Translations under genes and position numbers: made by a program
The notes under the pieces: generated by a model
What the model saw: only the letters and a program-made list of their open reading frames with translations
The model's database searches: none
Told to the model about the DNA's origin: nothing
Shown: in pieces, positions 44,345-53,092 of the stretch
Layout: each line of letters opens with the position of its first letter
Position numbering within the stretch: the first letter of the stretch is position 1
Origin: Pseudoalteromonas phenolica
Lineage (GTDB): Bacteria > Pseudomonadota > Gammaproteobacteria > Enterobacterales > Alteromonadaceae
Length of the DNA stretch: 64,000 nucleotides
NCBI RefSeq assembly: GCF_001444405.1
Contig: NZ_CP013187.1
Coordinates: 2,976,001 to 3,040,000 of the forward strand
Reading direction: 5' to 3'

Positions 44345-45898
44345 TTAATTACTCGGCTTATCTGGATATTTCACTAAAATCGCTTCTAAATCGTCAATAA
44401 TACTATTGAACACATCTACAAGCTTAGGATCAAAATGCTTGCCTTTTTGACTATTAATTTCTGCTACAACTTGTTCTAGTTCCCAAGCAGGCTTATAACA
44501 ACGTTTATGTCGAAGTGCATCATAAACATCGGCAAGTGCAACGATTCGACCATAAATATGAATGCTTTCACCTTGCTTGCCAGCGGGGTAGCCAGAACCA
44601 TCCCACTTTTCATGATGATCTTTAGCAATAATCGCCCCTGCATTCACAATTTCACGGCGTGAATCTTTTAAGATTTCATAACCCTTTTCAGCATGTGTTT
44701 GCATGACTTGCCACTCTTGCTCTTCAAGCTTATCTGGCTTGTTTAAAATTGCATCTGGAATACCAACCTTACCCACATCATGAAGTGGCGAAGCCATACG
44801 CACTAATTCTGCATCACGTCTTGAAAGCCCGTACCCCTCAGCGAGAGCAAAACATATGTGCGCAACACGTTTTACATGATTGCCTGTTTCGGTAGAGCGT
44901 TGTTCTAGCGCTTCACTCAATCTGTAAACTAACTCTTGCTGGGTGTCTTCAACCTCAGCCTGCAGTTGCACATTCTCATAAGCTAATTGCACATTTTGCG
45001 AAAAAATTTCAATTAAATGTTTTTGTGTGTCGGTTAGAAAATCAGGAATACCAGACACAAATAACATTGAGCTATGATTAAACTCACTGGTGCAGTATGC
45101 GAATAAATAATTGTCTTTGTAGACTATGCTTTTTTCTTGTAAGGCGGTTGAACAAGCTTGAAGTTGCTCTTGAGTTAGTACTTCTGTGATCGGTTTACCT
45201 TCACAAGATTCAAACTCGCCACGTCCAGTAAATACAACCAGTTGATCAGCATTGTGCGTTGAATCATTGCTAGCAACTAATGAAGTCGCATAAATCGCTT
45301 CATCAACTGTGCCTAATAGTGAGGTCAACTGCTGAACCACACCTTTAATAAAATGATCTAAGGAATGTGTAGAAAAAATATCTCGAGAAGCACAAATAAT
45401 CTTCTCTAAGCCTTGGCGAGATTGCTCAATGGCTAATATGTCGCGATAAGAGCGCAGACTCGACATCACAACTGTAAATAGCTTTTGTGCTGTCAGCTCA
45501 GTCTTTGATTTGTAGTCATTGATATCATAATTAACAATAACCTGCCTTTCTGGCGCTTGCCCTGGCTGACCCGTTCTTAAAATAATTCGAATATGGTTGT
45601 TTTTAGCAGTTTCTCGAATGAACTTAGCAACTTGTAAACCTGCATCGTCAGTTTCCATCACCACATCAAGTAACACAATCGCTGCATCTGGGTGCGCTTG
45701 GATCACCTTGCGCGCTTCTTCACCTGAGTATGCACTGATAAACTCTAAACGCTTCTTTTGAAACTCAAAATCACTTAATGCAAGTTTAGTTACCGCATGA
45801 ACTTCAGGTTCATCATCGACAACAATTACCTTCCAAACACCATTGCTATCGGGCTCAACAACATCGTTCGGCTCATCTGAAAACAAAAAATCATCCAT
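44345..45898 (-). CDS. Response regulator with DUF3369 and HD-GYP domains (predicted c-di-GMP phosphodiesterase)
   Basis: The 517-residue protein has a receiver domain (about 22-150; Asp28/29, phosphoacceptor Asp78), a DUF3369-like GAF-type middle domain (about 165-310), a short coiled coil and an HD-GYP domain with His373-Asp374 (LHDVGK), DHHEKWDGSGYP (428-438) and ALADVYDAL. All key residues are present, so hydrolysis of c-di-GMP is likely. It is inserted between prmC and sirB2, which are adjacent in E. coli. No kinase gene is nearby. Confidence 0.93.
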   Translation of the reverse strand: MDDFLFSDEPNDVVEPDSNGVWKVIVVDDEPEVHAVTKLALSDFEFQKKRLEFISAYSGEEARKVIQAHPDAAIVLLDVVMETDDAGLQVAKFIRETAKNNHIRIILRTGQPGQAPERQVIVNYDINDYKSKTELTAQKLFTVVMSSLRSYRDILAIEQSRQGLEKIICASRDIFSTHSLDHFIKGVVQQLTSLLGTVDEAIYATSLVASNDSTHNADQLVVFTGRGEFESCEGKPITEVLTQEQLQACSTALQEKSIVYKDNYLFAYCTSEFNHSSMLFVSGIPDFLTDTQKHLIEIFSQNVQLAYENVQLQAEVEDTQQELVYRLSEALEQRSTETGNHVKRVAHICFALAEGYGLSRRDAELVRMASPLHDVGKVGIPDAILNKPDKLEEQEWQVMQTHAEKGYEILKDSRREIVNAGAIIAKDHHEKWDGSGYPAGKQGESIHIYGRIVALADVYDALRHKRCYKPAWELEQVVAEINSQKGKHFDPKLVDVFNSIIDDLEAILVKYPDKPSN

Positions 45899-45929
45899 AC
45901 GCGGGGTCCTATTAATACACAGGGCTCTA

Positions 45930-46781
45930 CTATCGCTTGCCTTGCCATTGGGCCATGGTTACTCGATCACAGCCTGCCATATCTTTTATAGTAAGTATAT
46001 TGCTATACGCCATTTGTGCAAAAAACTCTTGTAATAACAGCGCTTGTTGATAACCATGCTCAATCAGCAAATATCCGTTCGGTGCCAGATATTGCCGCGC
46101 TTGCTCAATGATTAGCTTAATATCAGCCATACCATTATCTGGTGCAACTAATGCACTTTTTGGTTCAAAACGCACATCACCTTGGCTTAAATGCTCATCA
46201 AATTCATCAATATACGGCGGATTACTGACAATAAGATCAAATTGTTGATTTGGTACTGCACTGAACCAATCGCTTTGCATAATAGTGACATTATTCAAGG
46301 CGAGTTTTTGTTGATTTCGCTTCGCAAGCGCAACGGCTTGCTCAGAATAATCGACCGCAGTGACCTGCCAATTAGACTGCTCTGATGCCAGCGATAGTGC
46401 AATGGCGCCGGTGCCAGTCCCCAAATCAAGCATTTTTGCATTGGTAGGCAAATCTAAACTAAGCGCTTTTTCAACTAGGGTCTCGGTATCAGGTCTTGGA
46501 ATTAACGTCGAGTTATTAACTTCGAGCTCTAAACTCCAAAACTCGCGCACACCGACTAAATGAGCGACAGGGTGGCCTGTTTCTCGTTCTGCGATCAGCT
46601 TCTCAAATGAACCCAATTGCACATCAGTAAGCTCAGCTTCAGGCCAAGTAAATAAATAGCTTTTGGGTTTATCAAGCACATAAAGTAGTAATACTTCAGC
46701 GTCTAGTTTAGGTGAGTCAGAGGTATTTCGAAGAGTTTGGGTTGCCCAAGCGATTGCTTGGGCGACTGTTAGGTTTGCCAC
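45930..46781 (-). CDS. prmC: Release-factor glutamine methyltransferase
   Basis: The 283-residue enzyme methylates the GGQ glutamine of release factors RF1 and RF2. It has the S-adenosylmethionine motif LDLGTGTGAIAL (118-129) and the catalytic NPPY (187-190). It starts 2 bases after prfA, whose product is its substrate, in the usual order. Confidence 0.96.
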   Translation of the reverse strand: MANLTVAQAIAWATQTLRNTSDSPKLDAEVLLLYVLDKPKSYLFTWPEAELTDVQLGSFEKLIAERETGHPVAHLVGVREFWSLELEVNNSTLIPRPDTETLVEKALSLDLPTNAKMLDLGTGTGAIALSLASEQSNWQVTAVDYSEQAVALAKRNQQKLALNNVTIMQSDWFSAVPNQQFDLIVSNPPYIDEFDEHLSQGDVRFEPKSALVAPDNGMADIKLIIEQARQYLAPNGYLLIEHGYQQALLLQEFFAQMAYSNILTIKDMAGCDRVTMAQWQGKR

Positions 46782-46783
46782 GA

Positions 46784-47869
46784 TTACTCGTCACCCATTG
46801 CTGCTAATAAGTCAGCTTGGTGTTCAAGTAATAATGGATCTATCACGGCACCCAGTTCACCAGCAACAATCTCATTCAGACGGTACAGTGTTAGGTTAAT
46901 GCGGTGATCGGTAATACGACCTTGCGGGTAGTTATAAGTACGAATACGCTCTGAACGGTCACCACTACCTACAAGGTTACGACGTTCAGATGCCTCAGCT
47001 GCTTGACGTTTCTCGTCTTCAGCTTGCTGTAGGCGAGCACCTAGAACAGAAAGCGCTTTAGCACGGTTTTTGTGCTGAGAACGTTCATCCTGACATTCAA
47101 CAACCACACCTGTCGGAATGTGTGTGATACGAATTGCAGAATCCGTTTTGTTAACGTGCTGACCACCGGCGCCCGATGCACGGAAGGTATCTACTTTTAA
47201 ATCAGCTGGGTTAATTTGAATCGCTTCGGCTTCAGGGATTTCAGCCATCACAGCTACCGTACATGCTGACGTGTGAACACGGCCTTGAGATTCAGTTTCA
47301 GGCACACGTTGAACACGGTGCGCACCTGATTCGAACTTCAATTTACCGTAAACGCCTTCACCACTAATGTGCGCGATGACTTCTTTATAGCCACCATGTT
47401 CACCTTCATTGGTACTAACAACTTCAACTTTCCACTTTTGAGTTTCCGCGTAACGGCTGTACATGCGGAATAAATCACCAGCGAAAATTGCCGCTTCGTC
47501 ACCACCTGTACCCGCACGTACTTCAAGATAAACATTGTTGTTATCTTTCGGATCTTTTGGCAGCATCAGAATTTGTAGCTCATCTTCAAGTGCTACAATG
47601 GCTGCTTTTGCTTCTTTGTATTCTTCTTGCGCCATCTCACGCATATCAGGATCTGAGTCCTTCAGCATTTCTTCAGCTGTCGCCACATCGTCTTGGGCTT
47701 GCTGGTAAGAAGCAAACGCTTTAACTACGTCTTCAAGTTCTGAGTATTCTTTTGATAAGGCACGGAAACGATTTTGATCGCCAATAACTTCTGGATCACT
47801 TAGCATCGCTTGCACTTCTTCATAGCGCTCGGCTAAGGTCTCTAATTTACGATATACAGACTCTTTCAT
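46784..47869 (-). CDS. prfA: Peptide chain release factor 1
   Basis: The 361-residue protein reads UAA and UAG stop codons. It contains the PET version of the P-x-T codon-reading motif (RVPETESQ) and the GGQ motif (GAGGQHVNK) whose Gln is methylated by PrmC. It is tightly packed with hemA (4 bases) and prmC (2 bases). Confidence 0.97.
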   Translation of the reverse strand: MKESVYRKLETLAERYEEVQAMLSDPEVIGDQNRFRALSKEYSELEDVVKAFASYQQAQDDVATAEEMLKDSDPDMREMAQEEYKEAKAAIVALEDELQILMLPKDPKDNNNVYLEVRAGTGGDEAAIFAGDLFRMYSRYAETQKWKVEVVSTNEGEHGGYKEVIAHISGEGVYGKLKFESGAHRVQRVPETESQGRVHTSACTVAVMAEIPEAEAIQINPADLKVDTFRASGAGGQHVNKTDSAIRITHIPTGVVVECQDERSQHKNRAKALSVLGARLQQAEDEKRQAAEASERRNLVGSGDRSERIRTYNYPQGRITDHRINLTLYRLNEIVAGELGAVIDPLLLEHQADLLAAMGDE

Positions 47870-47873
47870 TAAT

Positions 47874-49133
47874 TTACTTTTCCTGCTCGATTCCTAATGT
47901 TTGTTTAAGCACCGCCAATTTATCGATATCACCCTCTTGCGCCGCGGCTTGTATTGCCCGTGTTGGTGCGTGAGTTAAACGATTCGTGAGCTTGTTAGCC
48001 AGTTCAAGCAACACTTTTTCGGCTGATTTGCCTGATTGTAGCTGATTTACAGCCTTTTCTACTAATTCTGTTTTTACTTCTTGCGCCGAGTCTCGATACT
48101 GTCGAATAACATCAATCGACCCTTGTGAACGTTGCCACTTTGCAAATTCATGGGTTTTTTGCAGAATGATTTCTTGTGCTTGTTCTGCCGCTTGCTCACG
48201 GCTTGCCATGTTTTCATTAACGATAGCTTGTAAGTCGTCCACCGAATAAAGGTAGGCGGCATCCAGCTCCCCAACCTGACTTTCAATATCTCGCGGCACG
48301 GCAATATCAACAAACAACATAGGCTTATAGCGTCGTTGCTTAAGAGCTTGCTCAACCATACCTTTGCCTATAATCGGCAAAGTACTAGCGGTTGAACTGA
48401 TAACAATATCTGCGTCATGCAGTTTTTCAGGCAACTGAGCCAATGAAATTACATCAGCTTCAACCTCTTCAGCTAAATTTTTAGCACGCTCAATCGTTCT
48501 ATTGGCAACCGTGATGGCTTTTGGGTGCTGTTGATATAAGTGTCTGGCTACCAATTCGATAGTCTCACCAGCACCGATTAATAGCACTTTGGTTTTATCT
48601 AGTTGACCATAGATATGCTTTGCTAAATTTACTGCTGCGTAAGCGACAGATACAGCACTGGCACCAATATCGGTCTCAGTTCTTACTTGCTTTGCAACTG
48701 AAAAGGTTTTTTGAAATAAACGCTCGAAAGTAGGTAACACACAGTCATGCTGTTTTGCACTGTTATAAGACTGTTTGATTTGTCCAAGTATCTGTGGCTC
48801 ACCCAGCACTAAAGAATCTAAACCACAAGCCACGCGCATTAAATGATTTATGGCGTCTTGGTTTTGGTGAATGTAGACATTATCTTCAAGTTGTTCAGTG
48901 TCGATACAGTGAAAATCAGCTAACCATTTGAGAAGCGCTTGGGAATTGCTATGCTCAAGGCTACAATACAACTCAGTTCGGTTACAGGTCGAGACAATCA
49001 CGGTCTCTTTAAACTGCTCAGAGCTCGCCAATTGCGACAATGCGTTTGATAATTGCTCAGGTGAGAACGCCACTTTTTCGCGTAATTCAACTGATGCTGT
49101 TTTGTGATTAATACCAAGTGCGATAATGGTCAT
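47874..49133 (-). CDS. hemA: Glutamyl-tRNA reductase
   Basis: The 419-residue enzyme starts haem synthesis by reducing glutamyl-tRNA(Glu). It shows GINHKTA, catalytic Cys50 in STCNRTELYC, an NADPH-binding GAGETIELVA motif and the C-terminal dimerisation region. I chose ATG 49133 (MTIIALGINH), which matches family proteins and puts the catalytic Cys at 50 as in E. coli, over an upstream TTG. It is divergent from lolB. Its substrate tRNA-Glu is encoded seven times in this same window. Confidence 0.97.
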   Translation of the reverse strand: MTIIALGINHKTASVELREKVAFSPEQLSNALSQLASSEQFKETVIVSTCNRTELYCSLEHSNSQALLKWLADFHCIDTEQLEDNVYIHQNQDAINHLMRVACGLDSLVLGEPQILGQIKQSYNSAKQHDCVLPTFERLFQKTFSVAKQVRTETDIGASAVSVAYAAVNLAKHIYGQLDKTKVLLIGAGETIELVARHLYQQHPKAITVANRTIERAKNLAEEVEADVISLAQLPEKLHDADIVISSTASTLPIIGKGMVEQALKQRRYKPMLFVDIAVPRDIESQVGELDAAYLYSVDDLQAIVNENMASREQAAEQAQEIILQKTHEFAKWQRSQGSIDVIRQYRDSAQEVKTELVEKAVNQLQSGKSAEKVLLELANKLTNRLTHAPTRAIQAAAQEGDIDKLAVLKQTLGIEQEK

Positions 49134-49218
49134 AGCTACCAATAAATTGCTCGAGCCCTGCTAGAAAGCCGAGAATTTTATCAAACATCCTGCAAATATG
49201 GAAAGGAAGGAACAACAT

Positions 49219-49812
49219 TTGAAACAAATTCATTTGATTTTGCTCATGTTTTTTTTATTTATCAGTGGCTGTGCCCAACGAATAACAGAGCAGGACGCAC
49301 CCCAAACTGATTGGCGGTCGCAATTAGAGGCACAAAAAAACTGGAAAGCCAGTGGTAAAGTCGCATTTATTGCACCTAATGACAGACAGTCAGTCAATTT
49401 CAATTGGCAGCTTAAAAGTGGTCGTCAACACCTTATTTTATCTAGTTTTATCGGCACGCAATTACTTGAGCTAGTCGAGCATGAAAATCACAGTGAAATG
49501 GCCTATCAAGATGAGCAATATATTGATCAAAGCAGCAGTGAACTGATTGCTCGCTTGAGTGGTTTTCAATTACCTTTTGAAAAAGCACCACTTTGGCTAA
49601 CCGGTGCGATTCGTAGTGATAATAACCAGTACGACCCTCAATCACGCCTTAAGTCTGCAAAGTGGACAGATGAACAAGGTAAAACATGGTTTATCAACTA
49701 TCAAAGTTATCAAAGGGTTGATGACTTTTGGGTCCCAAAACGTATTTCACTTTCACAAGATAAATTAAGAATAAAGATTCAACTTAATTCATGGCAGTTT
49801 AATAATGAATAA
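49219..49812 (+). CDS. lolB: Outer-membrane lipoprotein localisation receptor LolB
   Basis: The 197-residue lipoprotein inserts lipoproteins into the outer membrane after handover from LolA. I chose TTG 49219 because AAGGAAGGAA ends 7 bases before it and the product has a standard 18-residue lipoprotein signal (FLFISGC). An in-frame ATG at 49198 would put that ribosome-binding site inside the coding sequence and add a charged extension. The LolB-type core includes WKASGKVAF and FNWQLKSG. It overlaps ispE by 8 bases. Confidence 0.88.
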   Translation: MKQIHLILLMFFLFISGCAQRITEQDAPQTDWRSQLEAQKNWKASGKVAFIAPNDRQSVNFNWQLKSGRQHLILSSFIGTQLLELVEHENHSEMAYQDEQYIDQSSSELIARLSGFQLPFEKAPLWLTGAIRSDNNQYDPQSRLKSAKWTDEQGKTWFINYQSYQRVDDFWVPKRISLSQDKLRIKIQLNSWQFNNE

Positions 49813-50653
49813 CTTAACTCTTACGGCTCCAGCAAAACTTAATCTGTTTTTACATATCAATAATCAACGTGAAGATGGCTATCATGAATTAGAGAGTCTG
49901 TTTACCTTTTTAGATTTTGGCGATGAATTAGAGTTCAACTTAACGGATGATGACCAAATTAGTATTATTGGTGATACCAATGACATTAAAACCGAAGACA
50001 ATCTAATCTTTAAAGCGGCTCAAGCCTTATTACCATATAAGCAAAAAAATCAAGGCGTGACGATTAGTTTAAAAAAATGCTTGCCTATGGGCGGTGGTGT
50101 TGGTGGTGGTTCATCCGATGCTGCAACTACTTTATTGGCGTTAAATTCATTATGGCAATGTCACTTAGACCTACAAATTTTAGCTGAAATTGGCTTAACT
50201 CTGGGTGCCGATGTACCTGTATTCATCAATGGTAAAACCGCAATCGCCCAAGGAGTCGGTGAAAAACTCGACACAGTTGAGATTGAACATAAATGGTACT
50301 GTGTGGTGTTTCCAAATGTTCATATCAGTACTGCAAAAATCTTTACACACCCTGATTTACCAAGAAATACCCCTAAATTAACAAGCCAGTGGTACATACA
50401 AAATACAAGCAACGATTGTGAAGCTCTGGTTAAAAAGCTCTACCCCGAGGTTGAAAAGACCCTGCAGTGGTTGCTAAAATACGGGCCGTCAAGAATGACT
50501 GGGACGGGAGCGTGTTGTTTTGTCGAGCTAGACTCTGAGCAAAGCGCACGGCGTGTACTCTCTGAATTACCCAATGCTTGGCAAGGGTTTATCGCCCCAA
50601 GCCATGCTGTATCACTGGCCCATCGCCAGTTAGCGTCATGGCTTAAAGAGTAG
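49805..50653 (+). CDS. ispE: 4-diphosphocytidyl-2-C-methyl-D-erythritol kinase
   Basis: The 282-residue GHMP kinase acts in the MEP route of isoprenoid synthesis. It has APAKLNLFL, the ATP-binding LPMGGGVGGGSSDAA motif and the C-terminal TGTGACCF motif. It overlaps lolB and precedes prs, the order found in E. coli. Confidence 0.96.
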   Translation: MNNLTLTAPAKLNLFLHINNQREDGYHELESLFTFLDFGDELEFNLTDDDQISIIGDTNDIKTEDNLIFKAAQALLPYKQKNQGVTISLKKCLPMGGGVGGGSSDAATTLLALNSLWQCHLDLQILAEIGLTLGADVPVFINGKTAIAQGVGEKLDTVEIEHKWYCVVFPNVHISTAKIFTHPDLPRNTPKLTSQWYIQNTSNDCEALVKKLYPEVEKTLQWLLKYGPSRMTGTGACCFVELDSEQSARRVLSELPNAWQGFIAPSHAVSLAHRQLASWLKE

Positions 50654-50736
50654 AAGTAAAATTGTTTAAGTTAGCCTGTTTTGACAACGTCATAGCATGT
50701 TAGTCCAAAAAATTTCAGTGCCTGAGGAACCCTACC

Positions 50737-51684
50737 GTGCCTGACATGAAGCTCTTCGCTGGTAACGCAACGCCTGAGTTAGCTCAAAAAATTGCGAAAC
50801 GTTTATTCATCGAGTTAGGTGATGCTGTTGTTGGTCGTTTTAGTGACGGCGAGATCAGTGTTCAAATCAATGAAAACGTACGTGGATCGGATGTTTTCAT
50901 TATTCAATCAACCTGTGCCCCTACAAACGACAACTTAATGGAACTAATCGTGATGGTTGACGCTTTGCGTCGTGCATCAGCAGGTCGTATTACAGCTGTT
51001 ATCCCTTACTTCGGTTATGCCCGTCAAGACCGTCGTGTTCGCTCAGCTCGTGTACCAATCACAGCTAAAGTAGTAGCAGACTTCCTTTCAAGCGTTGGTG
51101 TTGACCGCGTATTGACTGTAGACCTGCACGCAGAACAAATTCAAGGTTTCTTCGATGTGCCTGTAGACAACGTGTTTGGTAGCCCTGTACTACTTGACGA
51201 CATGAAGTCTCGTGAATTTGATGATGTTGTGGTTGTATCTCCAGACATTGGTGGTGTTGTACGTGCTCGTGCAATTGCAAAATTACTAAATGATACTGAT
51301 CTTGCTATCATCGACAAACGTCGTCCGAAAGCAAACGTATCTCAAGTTATGCACATCATTGGTGATGTAGAAGGCCGTGACTGTATCATCGTTGACGACA
51401 TGATCGACACAGGTGGTACGTTATGTAAAGCAGCAGAAGCACTTAAAGAGCATGGCGCTAAACGCGTATTTGCTTATGCAACGCACCCTGTACTTTCTGG
51501 TGCTGCGGCAGAAAACCTTCGCAACTCTGTTATTGATGAAGTTATCGTAACTGACTCAATCACGTTAAGTGATGAGCTTCGTTCAATCGATAAAATTAAA
51601 GTATTGACCCTTGCAGACATGCTGGCTGAAACAATTCGCCGCATCAGCAACGAAGAGTCAATCTCGGCAATGTTTACACACTAA
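50737..51684 (+). CDS. prs: Ribose-phosphate pyrophosphokinase
   Basis: The 315-residue enzyme makes PRPP for nucleotide, histidine, tryptophan and NAD synthesis. It shows RQDRRVRSARVPITAK, DLHAEQIQGFF and the PRPP loop VDDMIDTGGTL, and is nearly collinear with E. coli Prs. It starts at GTG 50737 (MPDMKLFAG), as in E. coli, after a TGAGGA site. Confidence 0.97.
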   Translation: MPDMKLFAGNATPELAQKIAKRLFIELGDAVVGRFSDGEISVQINENVRGSDVFIIQSTCAPTNDNLMELIVMVDALRRASAGRITAVIPYFGYARQDRRVRSARVPITAKVVADFLSSVGVDRVLTVDLHAEQIQGFFDVPVDNVFGSPVLLDDMKSREFDDVVVVSPDIGGVVRARAIAKLLNDTDLAIIDKRRPKANVSQVMHIIGDVEGRDCIIVDDMIDTGGTLCKAAEALKEHGAKRVFAYATHPVLSGAAAENLRNSVIDEVIVTDSITLSDELRSIDKIKVLTLADMLAETIRRISNEESISAMFTH

Positions 51685-51701
51685 ACAACGCCCACTTTAA
51701 C

Positions 51702-51727
51702 AAAAAGCACCTTCGGGTGCTTTTTTT
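51702..51727 (+). terminator. Intrinsic terminator after prs
   Basis: A stem AAAAAGCACC/GGTGCTTTTT with a TTCG tetraloop is followed by a T run. Confidence 0.92.
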
Positions 51728-51748
51728 GTTTAATTTACCATCCAGCGG

Positions 51749-51757
51749 TGGTATAGT
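51749..51757 (+). promoter_or_regulatory. Extended -10 promoter upstream of rplY
   Basis: TGGTATAGT matches an extended -10 (TGn-TATAAT type) and is followed by a G+C-rich discriminator (AGCGCGCC), consistent with a growth-rate-regulated ribosomal protein promoter. It lies just after the prs terminator. The -35 region is weak. Confidence 0.5.
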
Positions 51758-51833
51758 AGCGCGCCTTTTTAAGGTAGAGGATTTGGTCGCGAGTCCTCTA
51801 ATCATTAATTTAACTTTTATTTTGGAGACATCC

Positions 51834-52445
51834 ATGTCTAACGAATTATACACTTTAGAAGCAGAAGTACGTGAAGTTTTAGGTACTGGTGCGAGCCGCC
51901 GCCTACGTCACGCTGATAAAGTACCAGCGATCCTTTACGGTGCTGGTAAAGATGCAGTTGCTTTAACGCTTGACCACAACAAAGTAATCAAAGCACAAGA
52001 AGATGAAGGTTTCTACACTCACATCCTTACACTAAACATCGGTGGTGAGTCTGTTGAAGCGATCCTTAAAGACATCCAACGTCACCCGTTCAAGCCTAAA
52101 GTAACTCACTTAGACTTCCAACGTGTTGACGCTGCTCACAAGATCCACACTAAGGTTCCTGTACACTTCATCAACGAAGAAGCTGCTGCGAAAGGTGGTA
52201 ACACTATCGCTCACCACGTAACTGAAATCGAAATCACTTGTTTACCAGCTCAACTTCCTGAGTTCGTAGAAGTAGACGTAGCTGCAATCGAAGTTGGTGC
52301 AACTGTACACCTTTCTGATGTAGCTCTACCTGCAGGTGTTGTTTCAGTAGAACTAGCTAAAGGTGCAGACCACGACCAAGCAGTTGTTACTGTAAACGCT
52401 CCTAAAGGCGCTGCTTCTGAAGAAGCTGAAGAAGCTGCAGAATAA
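51834..52445 (+). CDS. rplY: 50S ribosomal protein L25 (TL5/CTC type)
   Basis: The 203-residue protein is the long L25 form, with the 5S rRNA-binding N-terminal domain (about 1-95, EVREVLGTGASRRLR) and a C-terminal TL5-type beta domain; E. coli has only the short form. I chose ATG 51834 because it follows TTGGAGA and matches the family start MSNE. It is followed by pth 19 bases downstream. Confidence 0.95.
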   Translation: MSNELYTLEAEVREVLGTGASRRLRHADKVPAILYGAGKDAVALTLDHNKVIKAQEDEGFYTHILTLNIGGESVEAILKDIQRHPFKPKVTHLDFQRVDAAHKIHTKVPVHFINEEAAAKGGNTIAHHVTEIEITCLPAQLPEFVEVDVAAIEVGATVHLSDVALPAGVVSVELAKGADHDQAVVTVNAPKGAASEEAEEAAE

Positions 52446-52464
52446 TTTCTAAGGTGTTAGCACC

Positions 52465-53049
52465 TTGAATACTATTCAAATGCTTGTGGGCCTGGCTAAT
52501 CCAGGCCCCGAATATGCTCAAACCCGTCATAATGCCGGTGCGTGGTTCATCGAAGAACTGGCAAAACGCTACAATTGCATCCTCAAACCTGACTCAAAGC
52601 ATCACGGCCTTACTGGCAAAGTCATAATCAACAACCAAGAATTCAAACTGCTTATTCCTACAACTTATATGAATTTAAGTGGTAAAGCGGTATCAAGCCT
52701 TGCTAATTTTTATAAAATCCCAGCTGAAAATATTTTAGTTGCCCATGACGAAATGGACATGGAACCGGGGATCGCCAAAATTAAAAAAGGCGGTGGTCAC
52801 GGTGGTCACAATGGCTTGAAAGACATTATTGCTAAAATGGGCAATAACAAAGAATTTATGCGTTTACGTGTTGGTATTGGTCACCCTGGTCACAGAGATA
52901 AAGTAACAGGCTGGGTTTTAGGTAAAGCACCTCAAGCTGACCAAGAAAAAATCGACGCTGTGGTTGATGAAGCTGTTCGCTGTATGGAAATTTTAGCAAA
53001 AGACGGTGTGTTAAAAGCACAAAACAGACTACATTCATTTAAGCCGTAA
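52465..53049 (+). CDS. pth: Peptidyl-tRNA hydrolase
   Basis: The 194-residue enzyme recycles peptidyl-tRNA that drops off ribosomes. It has the catalytic residues in VGLANPGPEY, TRHNAGAW and VAHDEMDMEPG. TTG 52465 gives the same length as E. coli Pth and an AAGG site 10 bases upstream; ATG 52480 has no such site and would trim the first strand. The start codon lies in a small hairpin with its own ribosome-binding site. Confidence 0.96.
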   Translation: MNTIQMLVGLANPGPEYAQTRHNAGAWFIEELAKRYNCILKPDSKHHGLTGKVIINNQEFKLLIPTTYMNLSGKAVSSLANFYKIPAENILVAHDEMDMEPGIAKIKKGGGHGGHNGLKDIIAKMGNNKEFMRLRVGIGHPGHRDKVTGWVLGKAPQADQEKIDAVVDEAVRCMEILAKDGVLKAQNRLHSFKP

Positions 53050-53092
53050 GATCGCTTACGGCAACAATTTGATTAACTGAAGGTTCAAAATT

